Origin: CAWEFA01 sp963808135
GTDB lineage: Bacteria; Bacteroidota; Bacteroidia; Bacteroidales; DTGW01
NCBI GenBank assembly: GCA_963808135.1
Contig: CAWEFA010000078.1
Span: forward strand, 1 to 64,000
Direction of reading: 5' to 3'
DNA: 64,000 nucleotides
The translations under genes and the position numbers were made by a program. The notes under the pieces were generated by a model. It searched no databases, was not told where the DNA came from, and saw only the letters and a list, made by a program, of their open reading frames with translations. Shown piece by piece: positions 27,642 through 37,536 of the stretch (the stretch's first letter is position 1; each line of letters begins with the position of its first letter).

Positions 27642-29006
27642 CTAATTTTTATTAAATGTTAAATAATTTATATTGAGCCGAATATTCTTGCCTCTTTTTA
27701 TAATTGTACTGGATAAAGTATAATTTGAAGATACAGGTTCTATCAGTAATTTATCAACATCTGTAATTCCATTAAGATATTCCTGCACATACTGGGAGAT
27801 ATTTAAAATGTATACGCCTCTTTTTGTATCCGGTAAACCATTAACAAATCCATCATAGAAAGGTTTAAATGCGGTTGAATAATTCGTAATGTTTCCATTT
27901 TTATCTAAAGTTCTTAAAACAAGTTGTGTTGAAAATGGCATTCTGCTTGTAATATTTGGTATATAACTGCTATAAAAAATTGTGTCGTAAGGAATAACAA
28001 GTTCTGCTTTAGTTACATCAAAAAGTTTATTTTTATACCTATTTTTTAAATTTTCAAGCCCGGCCATATTAAGCTCTGCCTGAACTCCCTGGGCGCTTTG
28101 AATAAACAACACCGAATCATTTTTAGTACCATTAAGATTATCATAAATTTTTGTATTAAGATAATTAAAATGATTTAATAAATTGGCTTTCGGGTAAAAA
28201 TATTCATTATTATAGAGATATGATGAAAACCCGAATTCAATATCATCCTTATTCCCAGATTCATTTAGGCTGGTATCTTTTAATGAGTGAAAATAAAGGA
28301 TCATGTTATTTTTCAGCGAGCCATCATTTGCCAGAGCATCCATGTTATATGTGGCAACTGCTCCGGGGCCGGGCGTTCTTTCGGGCAGAAAATAGAAACC
28401 GCAAAAGAATCCTGCATTTATAAGTTTTTTTCGAAAAACGAAATCATTGGAAACAGTTACTGAGTCCAATAAATTTAATAATTGCTGGGCGTATTTTAAT
28501 GGCAGTGTAATTTGGATCGGGGAAACGCTAAAATCAACAGATATTTCGACAAGTGCATGTTGTCGTAAACGTAAATCATTGCTATAAACTGTAGTTTTTG
28601 ATAATGTGTCCAGTATTTGGAAGATTTTTAATTTAATCCATCCTTTTCCACCTTTGAAATATTCATAATTAAGTGTTATAAACAATGAATCGGCAATTTT
28701 TTTGGTTTTGTAATTATGTAATGGGGTCAGCGGTCTAAATTCAGTAACCAAAGATGCATTCAAAGCCCCGAATATTATATCATTATAAATGCCTAACATA
28801 ATTGTATCCCCTTTTGGGAGCGGTTCATTCAAGCTTGAATAAACATTGCTGCTTGGAATATTTATTGTATCATTTGAGTTTACGCTAATAAGTTCATTTG
28901 ACGGCAATAAACCAAGTCCCATGTTAGTAGGATTGTCATTGCACGAAATAAAAAACTGGATAGCTGAAATTGTTAATATAATTGAACATAAATTTGCAAA
29001 ACGCAT
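27642..29006 (-). CDS. DUF4270 lipoprotein
   Basis: A 454-residue lipoprotein: signal peptide with lipobox FISC (Cys22), then CNDNPTNMGLGLLPSNELI, the typical start of Bacteroidota DUF4270 proteins. The body is predicted beta-rich, with SLNEPLPKGDTIMLGIYND, ADSLFITLNYEY and YILNISQYVQEYLNG. The function is unknown; such proteins are anchored in the outer membrane. It lies between the GT5-like gene (one-base TAATG overlap) and glmS (two-base gap), so the three genes form a tight minus-strand unit. I recall the same order in many Bacteroidota. Confidence 0.85.
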   Translation of the reverse strand: MRFANLCSIILTISAIQFFISCNDNPTNMGLGLLPSNELISVNSNDTINIPSSNVYSSLNEPLPKGDTIMLGIYNDIIFGALNASLVTEFRPLTPLHNYKTKKIADSLFITLNYEYFKGGKGWIKLKIFQILDTLSKTTVYSNDLRLRQHALVEISVDFSVSPIQITLPLKYAQQLLNLLDSVTVSNDFVFRKKLINAGFFCGFYFLPERTPGPGAVATYNMDALANDGSLKNNMILYFHSLKDTSLNESGNKDDIEFGFSSYLYNNEYFYPKANLLNHFNYLNTKIYDNLNGTKNDSVLFIQSAQGVQAELNMAGLENLKNRYKNKLFDVTKAELVIPYDTIFYSSYIPNITSRMPFSTQLVLRTLDKNGNITNYSTAFKPFYDGFVNGLPDTKRGVYILNISQYVQEYLNGITDVDKLLIEPVSSNYTLSSTIIKRGKNIRLNINYLTFNKN

Positions 29007-29818
29007 TATTGCTCTCCTAGTATCTTATCGTAAAACATTGAATATTCATCAATATAAAACTCAGAAGATTTGTAATCGAGATATGGAACTTTAGTTTTTT
29101 TAATATAATCGTTTAGTTCCTGAGGTATAATTTCACTTCCATAAATAACCCCGTCGGAGTATTGAACGGCTAATTTGATTAAATTATTATACGTAGGTTC
29201 TTTTAATATTTTAATATCAGCATCATTAATGTTTTCATAAATAATTTTACCTGCAAAATTTTTGCTGAACTTTGAACCGAAACCATTGTCATAAATTGAA
29301 TAAATTATTTTCGATTTTGAAAATAGAGGTTCGTCAATGTACGATTTCTTAATGTAAATTGGTACTAAAGCCGAGAACCATCCGTGGCAATGAATAATGT
29401 CGGGCGACCATCTGAGCTTTTTTACAGTTTCAATAACGCCCCTGCAAAAAAATATGCTCCGTTCATCGTTGTCGGAAAAATATTTTCCATTTTCGTCCGT
29501 GAATATGGCCTTACGCTGAAAATAATCTTCGTTATCGATGAAATAAACCTGCATCCGGGCTGATTGAATTGAAGCTACTTTTATGATTAACGGATGATCG
29601 GAATCGTTAATGATTAAATTCATTCCCGAGAGCCTTATAACTTCATGGAGTTGGTTCCTTCGCTCATTGATACAACCGAACTTAGGCATAAATGTACGAA
29701 TCTCCCTGCCTCTCTCTTGTATTCCCTGCGGAAGGTTACGTGCAACAACTGACATCTCAGTCTCTGAAAGATAAGGCATAATTTCTTGCGAAATATATAA
29801 TACCTTTACACTTTCCAT
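29006..29818 (-). CDS. Starch/glycogen synthase-like GT5 N-terminal domain protein
   Basis: A 270-residue protein matching only the N-terminal Rossmann domain of GT5 glycogen/starch synthases: VLYISQEIMPYLSETEMSVV, NLPQGIQERGREIRTFMPKF, CHGWFSALVPIYIKKSY and IYDNGFGSKFSKNF. Full synthases have about 480 residues and a second domain that binds ADP-glucose. Here that half is absent, and the KTGGL motif near the N-terminus is replaced by LSETEMS. It is therefore a single-domain relative with doubtful catalysis. It heads the unit GT5-like, DUF4270, glmS and diverges from panC. Confidence 0.8.
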   Translation of the reverse strand: MESVKVLYISQEIMPYLSETEMSVVARNLPQGIQERGREIRTFMPKFGCINERRNQLHEVIRLSGMNLIINDSDHPLIIKVASIQSARMQVYFIDNEDYFQRKAIFTDENGKYFSDNDERSIFFCRGVIETVKKLRWSPDIIHCHGWFSALVPIYIKKSYIDEPLFSKSKIIYSIYDNGFGSKFSKNFAGKIIYENINDADIKILKEPTYNNLIKLAVQYSDGVIYGSEIIPQELNDYIKKTKVPYLDYKSSEFYIDEYSMFYDKILGEQ

Positions 29819-29945
29819 TTATTACATTTTACCATAATTACTACAAAATTACTAAAAAATATCAATATTCAGTTACATTGAATTATTCCGGTAATTATGA
29901 GTTTGACGTAAATCAGGGAAAATTAAACACTTATTGAAATATACT

Positions 29946-29953
29946 TATATTTG
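29946..29953 (+). promoter_or_regulatory. Candidate -7 box for panC
   Basis: TATATTTG matches TAnnTTTG, 11 bases before the panC ATG. It lies in the divergent gap between panC and the GT5-like gene. The upstream TTG at 29934 is too close to be a standard -33 element. Confidence 0.35.
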
Positions 29954-29964
29954 CAAAATTTTTT

Positions 29965-30808
29965 ATGAAGGTAGTTAAATATAAAAGTGAGCTCAATGAA
30001 TTGCTCGGTTTGGTTCGGGAGAAGGGGCAGAAGTGTTGGGCTCGTGCCAACAATGGGAGCGCTTCATGAAGGACACCTTTCACTTTTCCGATATTGCCGC
30101 AATGAAAATAATATATCGGTTGCAAGTATTTTTGTAAATCCAACCCAATTTAACGATCCAAATGATTTTAAGAATTATCCGAGAAATTTGGATAAGGATA
30201 TTGGCATAATTGAAGCTGAGAAGTTTGATTACGTTTTTTGCCCTGGAGCAGATGAAATGTACCCTGAACCAGATGAAAGGGTTTTTGATTTCGGAAAGCT
30301 CGGTAATGTTATGGAAGGCAAATTCAGGCCAGGCCATTTCAATGGTGTTGCCCAAATTGTTACAAAATTATTTGATGCAATAAAGCCTCATAAAGCATAT
30401 TTTGGGGAAAAGGATTTTCAACAGCTCACTATAATTAAATATTTAGTAAAGACATTGGAATTGCCGGTAAAAATTGTGCCTTGTCCAATAATACGTGAAA
30501 CTGACGGACTGGCTATGAGTTCAAGGAATGTTTTACTAAGCGCTGATGAACGCAAAAATGCGCCGTTAATTTTCCAAATATTAACAAAAGCAAAGGCTTT
30601 GCAAATTGATTATAGTACCAATCAACTTATCGATTGGGTAATTGAACAAATCAACCGGAACCCGTTTTTAAAAGTTGAGTACTTTGAAATTGTTGATACT
30701 AAAAATTTACAGCCCGTAACCAGTTGGGATGAAAAGTGCGGAATAATTGGCTGCATAGCAGTTAAAGCTGGCAACGTGAGGCTTATTGACAATATTAAAT
30801 TTAATTAA
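29965..30808 (+). CDS. panC: Pantothenate synthetase, one frameshift near the N-terminus
   Basis: PanC condenses pantoate and beta-alanine with ATP to pantothenate, the coenzyme A precursor. The ATG at 29965 reads MKVVKYKSELNELLGLV, then one extra G in the run 30024-30027 shifts the frame. Removing it gives REKGRSVGLVPTMGALHEGH, containing the ATP-binding HxGH. The rest is intact: SIFVNPTQFNDPNDF, RPGHFNGVAQIVTKLF, AYFGEKDFQQL, IIRETDGLAMSSRN. The corrected length of 280 residues is normal. Without correction translation would stop after 34 codons. It is followed by panD, giving the two-gene pantothenate unit. Confidence 0.93.
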
Positions 30809-30930
30809 TGCCTAAACATTGATTGATGAAATGTTATTTATAATTTTGGCATTTCCGAAAGCTGATTATAAAAATAAATTGTTTAATTTTTATAATTAAG
30901 TTTATCGGTTTAACAATATATTTATAAAGT

Positions 30931-31284
30931 ATGTGGATTGAAGTATTGAAATCGAAAATACACATGGTTACCGTTACGGAAGCAAATCTTTATTATGTTG
31001 GAAGCATAACTATTGACGAAAACCTTATGGATGCTTCGAACATAATTGAAGGTGAAAAAGTGCAGGTTGTGAACATAAACAATGGCGTACGTTTCGAAAC
31101 TTATGTTATTAAAGGTTTGCGCGGCTCCGGGCAAATTGCCCTTAACGGCCCTGCCGCACGGTTGGCATTAGTTGGCGATGTTGTTACTATTATGTCGTAC
31201 GCAACTTGTGATTTTGACGAAGCTAAAAAATTCAAACCTTCAATTATTTTCCCTGACAGCGCATCAAATAAACTAATTAAATAG
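30931..31284 (+). CDS. panD: Aspartate 1-decarboxylase
   Basis: A 117-residue proenzyme that cleaves itself to form a pyruvoyl cofactor and decarboxylates aspartate to beta-alanine for PanC. The self-cleavage site is the Gly-Ser bond in YYVGSITIDENLMDA. KSKIHMVTVTEANL precedes it; YVIKGLRGSGQIALNGPAAR and GDVVTIMSYA follow, all family signatures. Length and start are standard. It follows panC after 122 bases and precedes the flippase-like membrane gene by seven bases. Confidence 0.97.
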   Translation: MWIEVLKSKIHMVTVTEANLYYVGSITIDENLMDASNIIEGEKVQVVNINNGVRFETYVIKGLRGSGQIALNGPAARLALVGDVVTIMSYATCDFDEAKKFKPSIIFPDSASNKLIK

Positions 31285-31291
31285 AAGTTCC

Positions 31292-32299
31292 TTGAAAAAA
31301 TTAATTATTAACATCGTTCAGTATTCAATATTTTTAGGCTTAAGTATAGTTTTGCTTTATTTTGCTTTAAGGAATATTGATTTTAAACATCTGTTGGAAA
31401 GCATTAAAACAGCAAGGTATCAATATGTTTTTATTGCTTTTACATTTGGTTTTATAGCAATTTTTGTAAGGGCTTATCGCTGGACTATTATGATTGAGCC
31501 TTTAGGCTTTTATCCTAAATTAAGCAACACGTATCATGCTTTGGTAATTGGCTATACTGCCAATTATGCATTTCCGAGAATTGGAGAAGTTACGCGTTGC
31601 GGGGTTTTAAGCCGGACTGAAAGAATTCCTGCCGATGCCTTATTGGGTACCGTAATTTCTGAAAGGATAATTGATGTATTAACTTTGCTTTTTCTAACGT
31701 TTATAACCATTCTTATTAAATTAAAGTTTTTCGGCTCATTTTTTTCCGACAAAGTATTCGTTCCTTTAATTGAAAGAATAGGAGGGAGTTTGCATTTTTC
31801 TTATTACGTTTGGGTTGCTTTGCTTATTTTCCTAGCAGCTTCAATAATCCTAATTTATACATTCCGAAAAAAAATACTCAGTATTGTATTTGTAAAAAAA
31901 ATTGGAAAAATCGGGAAAGGCATTTGGGGTGGGACGAAATCTGCTTTGAACATAAAACGAAAAATTGCTTTCATTTTTCATACTTGTTTATTATGGCTGT
32001 TATATACTTTAATGACATATTATTTCTTATTTTCATTAAAACCAACTTCTGAACTGTCAATGCTCGATGCATTATTTATTATGTTAGCCGGCGGATATGG
32101 CATGGCTGCGCCAGTTCAGGCCGGTATTGGGGCTTACCATGCTATTGTTGCGTTAGCCCTTTCAATTTATTTCATATCATGGAACGACGGCATTGCATAT
32201 GCATTAATAAGCCATAGCGCGCAAGCAATAGGTATTATAATATTGGGCGGGATATCGGCAATTATTTTATTTTTAAAAAAGAAACAGGTGAACGTCTGA
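31292..32299 (+). CDS. Lysylphosphatidylglycerol synthase-type/UPF0104 membrane protein
   Basis: A 335-residue integral membrane protein with about seven or eight hydrophobic helices, starting MKKLIINIVQYSIFLGLSI. Family landmarks: VRAYRWTIMIEPLG, YTANYAFPRIGEVTRCGVLSR (the N-P-R-x-GE motif), GTVISERIIDVLTL and a Gly-rich GGYGMAAPVQAGIGAYHAIV. The fold is the membrane domain of MprF and of AglD-like proteins, linked to lipid flipping. No catalytic synthase domain is attached, so the substrate is unknown. The only start near the frame opening is TTG at 31292, seven bases after panD, suggesting co-transcription. Confidence 0.8.
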   Translation: MKKLIINIVQYSIFLGLSIVLLYFALRNIDFKHLLESIKTARYQYVFIAFTFGFIAIFVRAYRWTIMIEPLGFYPKLSNTYHALVIGYTANYAFPRIGEVTRCGVLSRTERIPADALLGTVISERIIDVLTLLFLTFITILIKLKFFGSFFSDKVFVPLIERIGGSLHFSYYVWVALLIFLAASIILIYTFRKKILSIVFVKKIGKIGKGIWGGTKSALNIKRKIAFIFHTCLLWLLYTLMTYYFLFSLKPTSELSMLDALFIMLAGGYGMAAPVQAGIGAYHAIVALALSIYFISWNDGIAYALISHSAQAIGIIILGGISAIILFLKKKQVNV

Positions 32300-32442
32300 C
32301 ATTTTTTTATCGTTAATTCTTTCCGGAAAATATCTCGTTGTTTTATTATAAAGAAAGAAAAGTGTTTAACTAATAAATAAAGCGAACCAATTAGAAAAAA
32401 TTAAAATTAATATCTTTAATCAATATTTAAGTTTTAATTGCT

Positions 32443-32931
32443 ATGAACAATAAAGAAAGGGTAAAAGCAAAGATTTTATCAGATATAGAATTAAACCGTG
32501 TTTTGGCAAGGGCAAACCTGAAAGGGAAAAAGATAGTGTTCACTAATGGATGCTTTGATATTATTCACCGCGGGCATATTGAATATTTAATGCAGGCTGC
32601 CGATTTAGGCGATATTCTTATTGTTGGGTTAAACAGCGATTCTTCAGTAAAAAAAATCAAAGGGGCAAAACGGCCAATACAGGATCAAACTACCCGCTCA
32701 AAAATGCTTGCCTCGTTGAGCTATGTCAGCTATGTAATACTCTTCGATGACGAAACGCCTTACAATTTAATCCAATCAGTCCAACCCGATGTTCTTGTGA
32801 AAGGCGGCGATTATAAACCCGAAAATATTGTTGGGTACGACATTGTTACAAAAAAAGGGGGACAGGTAATTACAATTCCCTTTTTTAAAGGCCATTCAAC
32901 CACGGAACTTATAAATAAAATTTCAAAATAA
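32443..32931 (+). CDS. rfaE2: D-glycero-beta-D-manno-heptose-1-phosphate adenylyltransferase
   Basis: A 162-residue stand-alone nucleotidyltransferase matching RfaE2/HldE C-terminal domain, which makes ADP-heptose for lipid A core sugars. Seen: KIVFTNGCFDIIHRGHIEYL with the HxGH nucleotide motif, VGLNSDSSVKKIKGAKRPIQ, LFDDETPYNLI, VLVKGGDY and KGHSTTELINKI. Those motifs separate it from generic cytidylyltransferases. The matching kinase is not adjacent. A second, larger nucleotidyltransferase-kinase lies at 44980. Confidence 0.92.
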   Translation: MNNKERVKAKILSDIELNRVLARANLKGKKIVFTNGCFDIIHRGHIEYLMQAADLGDILIVGLNSDSSVKKIKGAKRPIQDQTTRSKMLASLSYVSYVILFDDETPYNLIQSVQPDVLVKGGDYKPENIVGYDIVTKKGGQVITIPFFKGHSTTELINKISK

Positions 32932-33031
32932 TTTTAATTCAGCTATTCGTTGCTGGTTGCATATTGATTTTCTTTGGTTTTATATTTAAAAATAAGTTCC
33001 TGAAATTTTATGACCCGACAATAATTTTAGC

Positions 33032-34393
33032 ATGTCCAAAACAAAAACCAGGTATGTTTGTCAGAATTGCGGGGCCGAATCGCCCAAATGGCTTGGGCGG
33101 TGCAGTTCATGCGGCGAATGGAACTCATTGGTTGAGGAATTGGTTGTTAAAGAATCAGGCAGGGGTTCTGATAAATTTTCAGGGAAATCGACAAAACCAA
33201 TTCCCATCACACAAATACAATTTAATGAAAACAAAAGGCTTAATACGCTGAGCGAAGAATTGAACCGCACCCTCGGCGGCGGACTTGTTCCCGGTTCAGT
33301 TGTTCTGCTTGGCGGCGAGCCGGGCATAGGAAAATCAACGCTTGCTTTACAATTATCGTTGCGCTTAGCCAATATTAAATCGCTTTATATTTCAGGCGAA
33401 GAGAGCGCCGAACAAATAAAACTCAGGGCACAGCGATTGGGCATAGAGAATGAAAATTGCAATATACTTTGTGAAACTTCGCTCGATAACATAATTTCTA
33501 TCATTGAAAATTTTGAGCCTGGCCTCGTGATTATCGATTCTATTCAAACCCTTTTTGCCGATTATATTGAATCATCTCCGGGAAGCGTTTCACAAATCCG
33601 GGAATGTGCCTTACGTTTGTTAAAACTGGCTAAAAGCAGCGCAATTCCAGCAATCCTAATAGGCCATATTGTAAAAGACGGAAGCCTGGCTGGCCCGAAA
33701 GTACTTGAACATATGGTTGACACTGTTCTCCAGTTTGAAGGTGACAGGCAATATTTATACCGTATTCTCAGGGCTACAAAAAACCGCTTTGGTTCAACTT
33801 CTGAAATAGGAATTTTTGAGATGCAAAGCGAAGGACTTATTGAAGTTAAAAATCCTTCTGAAATCCTTATTTCACACAGCGACGAAAAATTGAGCGGCAT
33901 AGCAATAGCGGTTACGATTAACGGAATACGCCCTTATCTTATTGAAACGCAGGCGCTGGTTAGTTCGGCGGTTTATGGCACGCCGCAGCGATCATCGACA
34001 GGTTTTGATACCAGGCGTTTAAATATGTTGCTTGCAGTGCTTGAGAAACGGGCGGGTTTTCGCCTTGCAATAAAAGATGTATTTTTAAATATGGCTGGCG
34101 GCATAAAAGTCGACGATCCTGCTATCGACCTGCCTATAGCGGCAGCTATTCTTTCTTCAAATGCCGATATGGTTATTTCCAATAAAACTTGTTTGTCAGG
34201 TGAAATCAGCCTTTCCGGCGAAATTCGTCCGGTTTACAGGGTCGAACAGCGGGTTGCCGAAGCGGAAAAGCTTGGCTTCGAGAAAATTATTATTTCAAAG
34301 TCCAATCAAAAAAATTTGAAAAATTATTCAAAGAAAATAGAAATCGTTTATATTAATAAAATTGAGCAATTGCCTAAAATACTATTTGTTTAA
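33032..34393 (+). CDS. radA: DNA repair protein RadA
   Basis: A 453-residue RadA (Sms), a RecA-like ATPase that drives branch migration in recombination. Order: N-terminal C4 zinc motif (CQNCG, CSSCGEWNSL), Walker A GGEPGIGKSTLALQL, Walker B VIIDSIQTL, the RadA-specific KNRFGSTSEIG, then a Lon-like C-terminal domain (GIKVDDPAIDLPIAAAILSS, GEISLSGEIRPV). The start is ATG 33032 with MSKTKTRYVCQNCG. It is intact, with no operon partner clearly linked to recombination. Confidence 0.97.
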   Translation: MSKTKTRYVCQNCGAESPKWLGRCSSCGEWNSLVEELVVKESGRGSDKFSGKSTKPIPITQIQFNENKRLNTLSEELNRTLGGGLVPGSVVLLGGEPGIGKSTLALQLSLRLANIKSLYISGEESAEQIKLRAQRLGIENENCNILCETSLDNIISIIENFEPGLVIIDSIQTLFADYIESSPGSVSQIRECALRLLKLAKSSAIPAILIGHIVKDGSLAGPKVLEHMVDTVLQFEGDRQYLYRILRATKNRFGSTSEIGIFEMQSEGLIEVKNPSEILISHSDEKLSGIAIAVTINGIRPYLIETQALVSSAVYGTPQRSSTGFDTRRLNMLLAVLEKRAGFRLAIKDVFLNMAGGIKVDDPAIDLPIAAAILSSNADMVISNKTCLSGEISLSGEIRPVYRVEQRVAEAEKLGFEKIIISKSNQKNLKNYSKKIEIVYINKIEQLPKILFV

Positions 34394-34490
34394 AATTTTG
34401 GGCGTTGATTGTTAAAAAATATTTAAATAAAAACTCTTCAATTTTGTTTATTCCTTTGTATTATTGCAGTGGCCTTCAAATAATGAGATA

Positions 34491-34967
34491 ATGGCTAATA
34501 TAGAAAATTCAGAGGATTTTGTCATTCTTCCTTCATACGTGCCGGCATGTGCAGTATTTCCAATTACCCCGCCAGCTATAGAAAGCGGTTATGTTTATAA
34601 TTTTACAACAAGTTCAGGGCTTTTATACGAAGTCCGCTTTGCGCCGAAAAAAGACAAAATCCTGGAAATGATTGTAAACTTTACGGTTCTGAGCGATGAA
34701 TTCGAACATGATTACCCGGTAACCAACCGGGGGGAATTGTACGGTGTAATTGCATCCGTAATTGAAATAATTAAAATGTTCCATCGGCATCATAATTTTA
34801 CAATTTCTTACGAATTTTCAGGCGAGTTCAAAGAGAATGAAAATAAAGAAAACGATATAACCAGCATTCGGTCGCGCTTATATTTGCGATATGCAGGCAA
34901 AGTGCTGAATAATAATTGGGCTCCTGAGCTTTTAGGGAATAAAGTAATTTTGAGAAAAAAACATTGA
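34491..34967 (+). CDS. Conserved hypothetical protein (possibly DUF6934-like)
   Basis: A 158-residue soluble protein. ATG 34491 (MANIENSEDFVILP) is preferred over a TTG 27 bases earlier. The layout is a beta-rich N-terminus (YVYNFTTSSGLLYEVRFAPK), a middle GELYGVIASVIEIIKMF helix and a basic end with RSRLYLRYAGKVL. This loosely resembles the DUF6934 family often found near toxin-antitoxin or mobile genes, but the match is weak. No signal peptide. It sits between radA and the ABC gene with a three-base gap to the latter, so co-expression with it is likely. Confidence 0.55.
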   Translation: MANIENSEDFVILPSYVPACAVFPITPPAIESGYVYNFTTSSGLLYEVRFAPKKDKILEMIVNFTVLSDEFEHDYPVTNRGELYGVIASVIEIIKMFHRHHNFTISYEFSGEFKENENKENDITSIRSRLYLRYAGKVLNNNWAPELLGNKVILRKKH

Positions 34968-34970
34968 TTT

Positions 34971-36666
34971 ATGCCGCTACTTGAGGTTAATAATTTAACC
35001 GTTGCATTTGGAAAAGATAAATCAAAAGTTGCAGTCGATAAAATTTCATTTACACTTGAAGAAGGCGAAACGCTCGGCGTTGTTGGAGAATCAGGTTCGG
35101 GTAAAACGCTTACAGGTTTGTCTGTTATTGGCTTGGTCCCGTCTTATGCAAATACATCAGGTGAAATTTATTTTTACTCAGGTTTAAAAAAGGAAAATCT
35201 CCTTCAGCTTCCTGAAAAAGAAAAGAAAAAGTACAGGGGCAAAATTATCTCGATGATTTTTCAGGAACCAATGACTGCTTTAAATCCTGTAATGTATTGC
35301 GGAAAACAAGTTGAAGAGGTTTTAAAAATTCATACTTCTTTAAATAAAAGTCAGAGAAAAAATAAAGTTTTAGAACTTTTTACCGAAGCGCTCCTTTCAA
35401 ACCCAATTGAAACTTATTATAAATATCCGCATCAGCTATCAGGCGGACAGCGGCAAAGGATAATGATTGCAATGGCTGTTGCCTGTAATCCGAAAATATT
35501 AATTGCCGACGAACCAACCACAGCGCTTGATGTAACCACGCAGCAAAGTATCCTCGATTTATTAGGCAATTTAAAAGCGCGTTATAATATTTCAATAATT
35601 TTTATTTCACATGATCTGGCAGTAATATCAAAAATTTCAGATAAAATAATTGTATTAAGCAATGGCAAGCAGGTTGAATATGGAACGGCTTCACAAATAA
35701 TCAACCAACCTAAGGCTGCTTATACCCGGGGATTAATTGCATGCAGGCCCAGGACGGACGTCAGGCTAAAACGGTTGCCCGTAATTGACGATTTTGTTAA
35801 TAAAACCGATAACCAGCCGTTGTTCGAATGCTATTTCTACCAATGAACGAAACGATGCACAAAAAAAAATATATTCCCAACCGCCTGTAATTACTATAAA
35901 CAACCTCAATGCTTATTTTAATTCGGGATATAGTTTTATGGGAAAGCCGATAAAAAAATTTCATGCTTTAAAAGAAATAAAATTAGAAGTGTGGAAAGGT
36001 GAAAGCGTTGGATTGATTGGGGAATCGGGAAGCGGGAAAACAACCTTTGGCAGGACGCTTATGCAATTGATTGATAATTATGAAGGAAGCATAATATTCC
36101 GGAACAAAAACATTTCAAACATAAAAGGCCGCGCACTTACCGATTTCAGGAAGGCAGTTCAATTGGTATTCCAGGATCCTTTTTCATCGCTTAACCCGAA
36201 CCATACAATAGGATATTCAATAACCGAACCGATGATTGTCCATCGTTTATTCAAGAGTGCGAATGAAAGAAAAAAAAGGACGCTTCAACTTATGGATATG
36301 GTAGGCATCAACGGCCAATGGTTTAGCCGGTATCCGCATCAATTATCGGGAGGGCAACGGCAACGAATTGCCATTGCAAGGGCGCTGGCGCTTCAACCTG
36401 AAATTTTAATTTGCGACGAATCGGTCTCATCTCTTGATGTCTCCATCCAGGCACAAATTTTAAACCTTTTAAACGATTTGAAAAAAGAATTAAACCTTAC
36501 GTATATTTTCATTTCACACGATATAGCTGTTGTAAAATACATGTGCGACAGGATATACGTGATGAAAGACGGCATGCTCATTGAAGAAGGCGAAGCGGAT
36601 TCTTTATTTGCGAATCCTAAAGAGCCTTATACAAAAACCTTGTTTAATGCTGTAGTTGTTTCGTAA
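34971..36666 (+). CDS. Oligopeptide-type ABC transporter, two ATPase domains fused, one frameshift
   Basis: Two open frames (34971-35846 and 35785-36666) each carry a full ATPase domain: Walker A GESGSGKTLTG and GESGSGKTTFG, signatures LSGGQRQRIMIA and LSGGQRQRIAIA, Walker B ILIADEPTTALD and ILICDESVSSLD. They resemble DppD and DppF of dipeptide importers. In Bacteroidota these are usually one polypeptide. Here a single extra base near 35815-35830 would join ..DDFVNKTDNQP to SNAISTNERNDAQKKIYSQPP, giving 564 residues. The second frame has no natural start. The Asp-Glu of the second Walker B is followed by Ser, not Pro. No permease or binding protein lies next to it. Confidence 0.8.
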
Positions 36667-36902
36667 CATATTACAATATCAGTAATTAATGATTCTAATT
36701 TTTTTAGGTTTAAAGAAACAAGTAATTAAAAATTTATCAAAACTTTTATAACCAGGAACATAAAAAATATGTATAAGTTACATTGAAGTAAGCAACAATA
36801 TTTTTAGATTTGATTGTTTGTGCAAATTAAGTTTTTAAACTTTTTGACTAAAATTATGAAACTATTCAATAAATCCGAATCTATATATTAGGTGCATTAA
36901 AG

Positions 36903-37526
36903 ATGGCAACGATTGAGGAGATAATAAAGGGATGTAAAAGATATAATAAAACTTTTCAACATCTTTTGTACGAGAAATATGCTTCAATAATGAAAAGTGT
37001 TTGCTTTCGATATTTAAATAATGCCAGCGATATTGAAGATGTTTTGCAGGAAGGGTTTATAAAGGTATTTATGAAAATAAACCAATATTCAGGCAAGGGC
37101 TCATTTGAAGGTTGGATGAAAAAGATATTTGTCAATGTTTCATTAAAACATAATTTATCCAATCAGAAACATAAAGGGTTTTTAAATTTCGATAATTTAA
37201 AAAAATATGAAAATGAAGATCAATTCAATTTTACGGAAGAAAAATATGATTTGGACTTGGATTGTCGCGATGAAGATATGCCAAAGAATTATTACGATGC
37301 TATTTCTTTAGCCGATTTAACTGAAAAGGAAATGCTCGAAATTATCAAAGGCCTTCCTGAAAAATTGGCGTTGGTTTTTAACCTGTATTACATTGAGGAT
37401 TTTAGTCATGATGAAATTGCAGAAATATTGAGCATTGATATTGTTACATCACGCACCAGGCTTTTAAGGGCAAGAAATTTTCTCAAAAAGGGGTTATACG
37501 AATTTTGTATGATGAAAAATCAATAA
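36903..37526 (+). CDS. ECF-type RNA polymerase sigma factor
   Basis: A 207-residue sigma-70 factor of the extracytoplasmic type. Region 2 is LYEKYASIMKSVCFRYLNN with DIEDVLQEGFIKVF (promoter melting and -10 recognition). Region 4 is LPEKLALVFNLYYIEDFSHD with the HTH EIAEILSIDIVTSRTRLLRAR. An acidic insert links the two. It is followed after ten bases by a single-helix membrane protein that occupies the usual place of an anti-sigma factor. The downstream surface-protein genes are plausible targets. Confidence 0.93.
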   Translation: MATIEEIIKGCKRYNKTFQHLLYEKYASIMKSVCFRYLNNASDIEDVLQEGFIKVFMKINQYSGKGSFEGWMKKIFVNVSLKHNLSNQKHKGFLNFDNLKKYENEDQFNFTEEKYDLDLDCRDEDMPKNYYDAISLADLTEKEMLEIIKGLPEKLALVFNLYYIEDFSHDEIAEILSIDIVTSRTRLLRARNFLKKGLYEFCMMKNQ

Positions 37527-37536
37527 TAAATGAATT

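Noticed and set aside
35785..36666. Second ABC ATPase as a separate gene
   Set aside because: Its first residues have no family match, and conserved coding sequence of the linker is split between the two frames, so a fused gene with an indel fits better.
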